Shown here in pieces: positions 53,603 through 61,000 of a stretch of 64,000 nucleotides of DNA. The notes under the pieces are model-generated. The model made no database searches, had not been told where the DNA came from, and saw only the letters and a program-made list of their open reading frames with translations. Source of the DNA: Rhynchopus sp. YZ270_cl-10 (Eukaryota > Euglenozoa > Diplonemea > Diplonemida > Diplonemidae); assembly GCA_964035575.1 (NCBI GenBank), contig OZ037856.1:868001-932000 (forward strand), given 5' to 3'. Each line of letters starts with the position of its first letter. Position 1 is the stretch's first letter. Both the position numbers and the translations under genes were made by a program.

Positions 53603-53681
53603 ATGATGACATTATCTCAACAATGTTTCTTGACGGGGCTGACGTTTTTCTAACGGTAGATTAAACGGAAGATTTTACTGA
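53603..53681 (+). ncRNA. Box C/D snoRNA-like unit 4
   Basis: Same boxes and guides, with one extra base after D' (79 in total). The extra base breaks the 25-codon frame that the other three units share, which favours an RNA over a peptide. It ends 57 bases before the next gene. Confidence 0.6.
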
Positions 53682-53738
53682 AGCACTTGCACACCACCCT
53701 ATTCAACCTATCCTGCATCCTGCACTCCCTCCCTCTCA

Positions 53739-56700
53739 ATGGTAGCTGCCTTGCTGCTGTTTTTCTTGTGCATGATGTATTTCACCATGACGACACAGAA
53801 CACAGCCTACCAGCCTCCCTCTCCCCCGACCACGCCACCACCCCCGTACCCCATATCCACCCTCACCACAGAACACCCTTGCCATGCGAGCGGCAAGGTA
53901 CGTACACGCATCATGCCACTCAGCATTGGGTACAACATACACACAGCGCCGCCTTAAGTCCGCGAAACGTCCCAAGGTATTGCGACCTTTGAAATTCTAT
54001 TGTTCGGTGTTCTGCCGGGATAGCGAAGTTTTTTTTTTTTGAGGAGTTTTTTGAGAGAACCCCAACCGGACCCTACATCATACAAGATTCGCGTCCTCTG
54101 CTTGCAATGATCCTTTCGTTCATCTGGATGATGAGTGGAAGCGGGAGTAGCAGCAGATGTAAACCACGAAATGGATGTAGGACTGCATGGTTGGGGTGTC
54201 CACCCCCCGGTACAGCCAGTCAACCAAGGTACACTGTTCACGAGAGGGCTTTGTATTTCAAGTCAATTTTTTTGTCTTCTCCAGTTTCTACTAACAACGC
54301 GTGAAATACATCTCAAAAAAATCCTTACATACAGGCTGTCGAGATCCAGAGCAACCAGGAGCTAAGCGATGTGACAGAGCGGACCTACTCGCGTATCAAG
54401 ACACGGCCGGCACCTACACCCACACCCACACCCGCACCCACACCGAGCTACGTGGATGCAGGGGCGGATGAAACATATGAGTCGATTGCTGAGGCGGGGG
54501 GGCCGTCACCGGGGACCCTGCGGATGATGGAGGCACTGTCTGCTGCTGACGACGACGATGCTGTGGATGAGGAAGGGGATGCGGCGTACGCACATAGCTA
54601 CAGCCCGGTCGTGTTCCCCCCTGCCATGGAGGCGGAGGTTGTGGACGCAGAGCTGGTCCCCCACAACCAGGCGGAGATCATCCACGCAGTGTCGCCATTC
54701 AAGGTGGACAGCCGTATCACCCAGCTCTTCGAGCCTCTCCCAAACACATTGTCGCCAGAGCAGGCAGAGATTCTTTTAGTACTGCGCGGTGCCTTCAGCA
54801 AGAGTCGCGCTAATTTGAAACCTTCGTTAGAGTTTTATCCATCAGAATTTGAGGATTGGGCGGTGGAATGCTTTTCTGGGCAGAGGCCGGATGAAAAGAA
54901 AACTTTTGCGGTTTTTTTTGAAACCTTTATGTCGGATGGGGCTAATGTACTGCGCAATGATGCGATCCAGGTTTTAGGCAAAATGCGGTATCATGATGGC
55001 AAGACGAATGGATCACGGTTTTTAAATGTTTCGGTGGTATTGCGCGACACTTCATATCAAATCGACCAGGCAGATGTTCACTGCGCACCGCTCAACGGAA
55101 AACAACACTACCCTCTCCTCTATAACCACCTCGTCTTTATGTCCATCAAAACCATCATCTCGATGGTTGCCGAGCAATACGGTGGCATCGAATATGAAGA
55201 CCCTATCAAGCACCTTTTGGCCCGATTCTATTCTCGCCACGACCCACTAGAAACCGCTTATCGCTTTCTCCATGGATCATTCCAGACCACCACATGCCAG
55301 CACACTTGGAACTGCATTCTCGAAAACGTTCTCGCATTTTCTCTAAACGGCAACAACGTTGAAGAACGCTACCAAATTGTGGACGAAGTAATGTCCACTA
55401 TGTTCCGACGAGAAATGATGATTGATACTCTGTGTTTCACAAAGGTTCTTAAATTTCATGCAACCTTTGGCAACCCTAAACAAGGTCTAGGTCTATTAAA
55501 GCTTATCACCGCAAAGCAAAGAATGTACATCCCTCCTGAGTCATGGAGCGATATAAGCAGTTTATATGAACAAACCTCCAGCTTTAAAGTGGCGTATGGC
55601 CTGCTAAGCAGCCTGAAGGAGCGTTGTATCGAAGAGTTTGGGCATGTTCAAATGAGGGATTGTTTGAAATTTCAGAAGTTCTCCTTTACACGGGTGGACA
55701 GAAGGGACGAAAGGTTTCCGGAACTGCAAAGAGGGGACCTAAGAAAGGCGGTGCTGCCCATCAAATTCACGATCAATCTGTTTATGAACCTTTTGCACCT
55801 CTCTGCTGTGCAGGGAAACCTGGAGGCGCTCCTGGAAGATGTGAAGGAGTACTTCAAATGGTACGGATCCAAGAGGACGCACGACCTCCGCACCTTCGAT
55901 GTGGCAGACCCACCGTACTCTGAGATGTCACGCAACTCTGCAGTCCTTTCGCGTATCGCTCTATGCAAAATAGTCAAAGACCCAACAGAGGGCATCGCAT
56001 TTCTGAAGGACTACGTTTTTGGAAAGGATGTGGTCCTGCTTCCAGATATCTTAGTGATTATTAGCGATATTCTCTCGAAATATATTAGAGATTTGGTAAA
56101 AGAGGAGAAGGCTGTATTGAGGAAGAAGCGGGGTCGCGGGCATGGTACGATACCGTTGTCGGGCGAGCAGACTGAGGCTCAGAAGCTTGCGATTTATTTG
56201 GTGACAGAGCTGAACAGCCATGTTGTCGATGCGGCGGGAATGCGAACATCAAAGTACCGCAGGACAAAGCATGCCAAGGCATCGCTCACATCTGAACCGT
56301 TGTATTCGTTGTGCGTCTTGAAGATGGCATTGCATTCTGAGAGCGCATCCCTCGTTAATGACTGCTTCCGTGAGCACTACCAAAGCTGCAAGCGCATCGC
56401 ACAGCCCGTCGACGGTGGCCTCGTGATCAAGACAATGAAGCTCTATGGTGCAAACGGCTGGTGGCGCACAGCAGAGTCGCTCGTCTACGATCTCTTCCCT
56501 GCAAGGCGGCGTCAACGTGTGCTCGATAGATCATCAGGGACGTCCTACTTCAAGATCATAAACGAACTCATCGCAGCGCACGTTTCCAGCAAAAAAGAAG
56601 CGCTCGACCCGCTCTCAAGCAGATCCATGCGGGTCATAGAGCTGGCCTTCCAAACGGTTGTCAAAGGTGACGTGCTGGAGTATCAGCATCTCTCTGAGGT

Positions 56701-57866
56701 ATGCAACTCTTTAGAGTTCTTAGATTTTTTCTTGTTTCAGAACTGTGCGGTACATTTTTGGTTTTCAAGCAAGGAGAAGCGGAATTTGCGTCATTTAGAG
56801 CACAAAAAAAAGTTGGCATTGAGGGGTCAGTTGTATTAGGGATCATCCCAAGAGTGCTTTTCTTTAGGTAAAAAGATGGTCTATAAAAACAGCGTGGACC
56901 GAACTAAAACAGATGATCAAAATACCCCGGTAACAAACACCACCGACAAACACAGGTTCTGAAGATCCTCGCAGCACGTGGCGGGAAGGAAGGGGATGCG
57001 TTCCTCCCAATACAAAACCAAGACCCGTACATCCCCGTTGGCATCTCCCCATCCGTCTATCTGGGATATGGGAAAATAAAGGAGGTACGTCACCCTCCCC
57101 TTTTCACTATATATTCCAGCCTCGAACACTACCCCCCCCTTTTTTGCCGCCTAAAACACGAGAGGCATCTATCTCACGAACCTCCCCTTTTTTTCTTCAT
57201 TTATTCAATTATTTGAAATGCATATTGTTGAAAATTAATCTTCAAAAAATCTGCACAGAACGTCCTTGGTGTAATACTCTTTCTCTTTGATTTGAAAGAA
57301 ACTAATGTTGTGGCTGAAGGGGGTGATTCGCACTTCTTGCGCTCTTTTTGCGCTTTTTTTTTGCGCTTCCCCCCATTCAGCCACACTGTACTTCTATTTA
57401 ATATTCCTTCGTTTTTACCCATCCTTTTTTTCTTCAGACGAGCCCATCGTTGGCCCCCGGCATGGCTCCTGAGGAGATGATAGGGACACATCGCATGCTG
57501 CAGGAGTCTGCTGCAGAGGAGGAGAGGAGTCGCACACAGCTGCTGTTAGAGGGGAAGCCAAAGGTGCACCCTGTGTCGGGTCTGGCGTTGGAGATGGTGC
57601 AGTACGCTGTAAACGGAAGGCGTACGATCAGCGACGATGTTATCCTCAACGGTGTGCGTGCGTGGCTCAGCCTAGGCACCGCGGACACCGTCGCCACCGT
57701 CCTCGTCCCCAACCTCGGCAAGCTCCTGCAAACACAGGCACTCTTCGTCGACGCAGTCCTAGAATGCTGTGAGACTAAGACTGTTGCCGAAACGTACAAC
57801 TGCCTCGATGAGGCTCTCAGCCTAGAGGAAAATACAGCAAAGGTGAAGCTTCTGATGGAGCAGTGA
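53739..57866 (+). CDS. Large PPR-like helical protein
   Basis: Four exons join in phase 0 (53739-53897, 54335-56698, 56956-57084 and 57438-57866) and encode 1026 residues. The N-terminus (MVAALLLFFLCMMYFTM) is hydrophobic, followed by a Pro-rich stretch; it could be a signal anchor, and exon 1 is the least certain part. Exon 2 has a Thr/Pro repeat (APTPTPTPAPTPS), an acidic stretch and a long helical region. Pentatricopeptide-like units are visible around residues 365-470 (HTWNCILENVLAFSLNG and DTLCFTKVLKFHATFGNPKQ), and FTINLFMNLLHLSAVQGNLE later is similar. A basic patch (EEKAVLRKKRGRG) follows. An organellar RNA-binding role is likely if the hydrophobic exon 1 is wrong. Intron 1 carries a family B repeat and intron 3 a short TIR element. 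Confidence 0.72.
54155..54276 (+). repeat. Family B repeat inside intron 1 of the PPR-like gene
   Basis: This is the most complete copy: GATGTAAACCACGAAATGGA, GACTGCATGGTTGGGGTG, CCGGTACAGCCAGTCAACC, AAGGTACACTGTTCACGAGA and TTTGTATTTCAAGTCAATTT. It lies 58 bases before the acceptor. Confidence 0.88.
57309..57385. mobile_element. Very short TIR element (family G), copy 2, in intron 3
   Basis: TGTGGCTGAA at the left is the perfect inverse of TTCAGCCACA at the right. The interior shares GGGGGTGATTCGCAC with 38511-38570 but has extra TTTTTGCGC units. It lies within the 353-base intron 57085-57437 of the PPR-like gene. Confidence 0.75.
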
Positions 57867-58000
57867 TCGGGCGCAATGTTTTTTTCTGCGCATTTTTTTT
57901 CTCACATTTTAACAAGAAAGAAATTCAACATTTCCCCCCAAAAAACTACCCAAAGCACTCCCCCCCACCCACCCCCCACCCACCCATCCACCAGACCCCC

Positions 58001-61000
58001 ATGTACGTAAGATGTGTCGCTCTCTCACTGCTGACCCTCCTCCTGGAGGTGCAGGCAGGGGTTGTCTTCTCGACCTGCGACTCCCCTTTGGTTGTTGGCG
58101 TGCTTAAGATGGTGCAGCTTGAGTGTCCTGCTGACAATTTCTTGCAGAGTGTGTCTTTTACACGCGACGAATGTCCTGTGGATATGCTAAAGATGAAGGG
58201 CGTATGCCAACCGGTATCCGGAGTGGCCAACACCTGCGAGTATCGAGAAACAACCTGCTCGGCAGACCCTCGAGAACAAGAAATTAAATGCACCGGAACC
58301 GAGGTGCTCCACCAGGTGAAGGTTCTGACAACCGGGTGCACTTCGCCTGTTAAGCGCTTTAAGCTTGGGTATTCGTGTTGCGACCTTTCATCGAAAGGCA
58401 CGCCGATCAAGACAACACACATAACACCATGCGATAAGCTGCCCGACGTGACCGCCAGCATCCTCACAGGCCCTGCCATGCGTTGTGGAGAGGGGCGCTT
58501 CCTCAATGAGTTCACCATGGTTTCCGCACACTGCGACGTCAGCCCCTTCGTGGGCTACCGCGCCTATGCGTACACATGCCTCGGGTTTACAACGATCACC
58601 CAACCCCCAACCGATTTTACACCATGCTATGACAAAACCACCTCAAGCCTAGACGGCCTGCAAAGCTTCGATGTGTCGTGCATCCACCAAAACTCTGGTC
58701 TCCAAGGAATTGAGCTTACTTCTGATGGATGTGGTGGTGGGGATGCTTACCGCATGCAGTATGGATGCATCACGGACAATGCCATAGGGGATATGTGTTA
58801 CTACAAATACACGGAATGTGTGGATACGGATGGGTTTGATACATTCCAGAATTATTTGTTTGATTGCATGGAGACAGACTTCTTGGGTGTGATGTCGGAG
58901 ATGAAGATGATGGACCCCGCTGTGGACCCAGCCACGACGTGCCCTGTTGCGAATATGCGGAAGTACCGTTACTCCTGTTGCCGTATGACTAAAGAAGCGG
59001 GCTACACCAGCACCACTGCGTATGGCAGTCCTGCAGCGTATCGCCCTGAGTACACCTATCTTGCTGACCTCTCTCCCATACAGTGCAGCCCCACCGTCGG
59101 CACACATGCATTCCTCTCGATGTTCAGAGTGTCCACAGACGGCACTGCGCAAGGGTCAAATGAATACCGTGCCAAGTCCCTCTGTCTCGTTCCCTGCGAC
59201 CCAAACTTCGGATGGACCAAAAACTATTGCAATCACTGTCCCGATATCTACCAGCAAACCAGCTGCTCCGGATGTGCCTTCGCGCACTACAACTTTCCAG
59301 AGTGCACAGAGCTCGCCGCGACGGTGTGCCCGAATGGCTTCACCCCCATAGAAACGGAACGGAAGTTACCCTTGCAAGGCTTCAGCATACCCGATCAGTC
59401 TGTTTCGGTTGATAAGATGACTCTCGGTATTTTCGACCACTACCAGCAAGGTGTGCATACGCTTGCTCTTATCCATGCAGACGTGGCGGCGAACTGGTTG
59501 GATGCGGAGGGGATGTTGAAGCTGACAGCGGTATCCGGGCCGCAGACACTTCAATGGTGGGGTGACAGGATTAACCTGGTGGAGTTTGCGACAACCGTGC
59601 CTGTCACTGCAGTGAACACACCGGTCATAGGGTACTATGCAGGCGACAATGGACACTACTTCTATAAGACTGGCCGTGTGTACTCCTACTTCACGACGCA
59701 AAACTTGCAGGGTGGTCCGTACACCCCTCCCACTGCAGCGGCGTTGCCTGACCTCTGCAAAGGCAAGGGGAACACAGACCAGGCACCGTATCTCACCACA
59801 ATCACGTCGCAAGAGGAATGGGATTTTCTGGTCAACACGTTCGGTTTGGTCTCAAACCCGGATGTGATCCTGACCGGGGGTGTCTCTGAGCAAGACGCTG
59901 CTGCGAAGTTCTACCGCTGGAAGACGGGGATCGAGAAGTACGATGAGTCCGACCTGGGCACATCCTTCTGGCACGGAGATCGGGCGTCGGGTGGTGACTT
60001 GGGCATATTCAACGCCTTTGGAGCAAGCTACCCTGCAAGCGACAGTGGATACGTCGTCATCAAAAAGGGCGAGTGGCGTGACTACGACCTCAGTACCGTA
60101 GGCAAGAAGGTCAGCTACATCTGCGAGGCTGGCGGACTGCCAGGGGAGATCCAAATGTGGTCCGGCTTCACGGTGCTCAACAACAACCTCATCTGCGAGG
60201 TGGACGAATGCGTGCACGTGTGCCCCACATGCAACCAAGGTGCCTGCGAAACCGTCGGACAAACCTGCAACGACCCTTCTCTGGACCCCTATTCCTTAAG
60301 CGACTGGATATGCTCCTGCCCAGCGCCGTCCACTGCCACACACGTAGCCGGTGCGGCGGACTGTTCCCAGGCAGATGAATGCAAGATTGTTGCAGTCAAC
60401 AACACATGCTCTACGGTGGGACAGTTCTGTGTCGATCCTGACCAAGGTGTGTCAGATGACTGGACGTGTTCCTGTGTTGCGCCTGAGACAGGCACTGCTG
60501 TCACAGGGAATCAGGCGCACTGCATACTCGACGAATGCACCACAACACAGGTCTGCGCAAATGCAAACCAGACTTGCAAGGACGCCGACACCACTGTGTC
60601 CTCCACCGGGGACTGGGACTGCACCTGCAACGACTCAAGCGGCATTTCCCAGCGTGCTGCTGCAGCGAGCTGCCCGGTCTCCCTTGATGAGTGCACCGAT
60701 CCAAACAACATGGCTGTTTGCGAAACGGACGGCCAGACCTGCACAGACGATGACTTCTTCAACCTGCGGACGTGGTACTGCGAATGTGTGTCACCCCTGG
60801 TCGGCACCCGTGCCCTCACAAAGAAGGCTGTGTGCGTCGCAGCCGACGTGAACGAATGCACAGATACCTGCCCCACCTGCGCAGGCGACACGTGTGAGAC
60901 ACAGGGCACCATGCCAGGACACTGCCAAGACCCAAACCTGCAGCAGCTGTCGGACTGGCTCTGCATCTGTGACGATCCTGCAACAGGCTCCATGCAGACG

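Noticed and set aside
53157-53681. CRISPR array
   Set aside because: Repeat-spacer spacing is CRISPR-like, but the window is eukaryotic, there are no cas genes, repeats are 78 bp, and the units carry C and D boxes.
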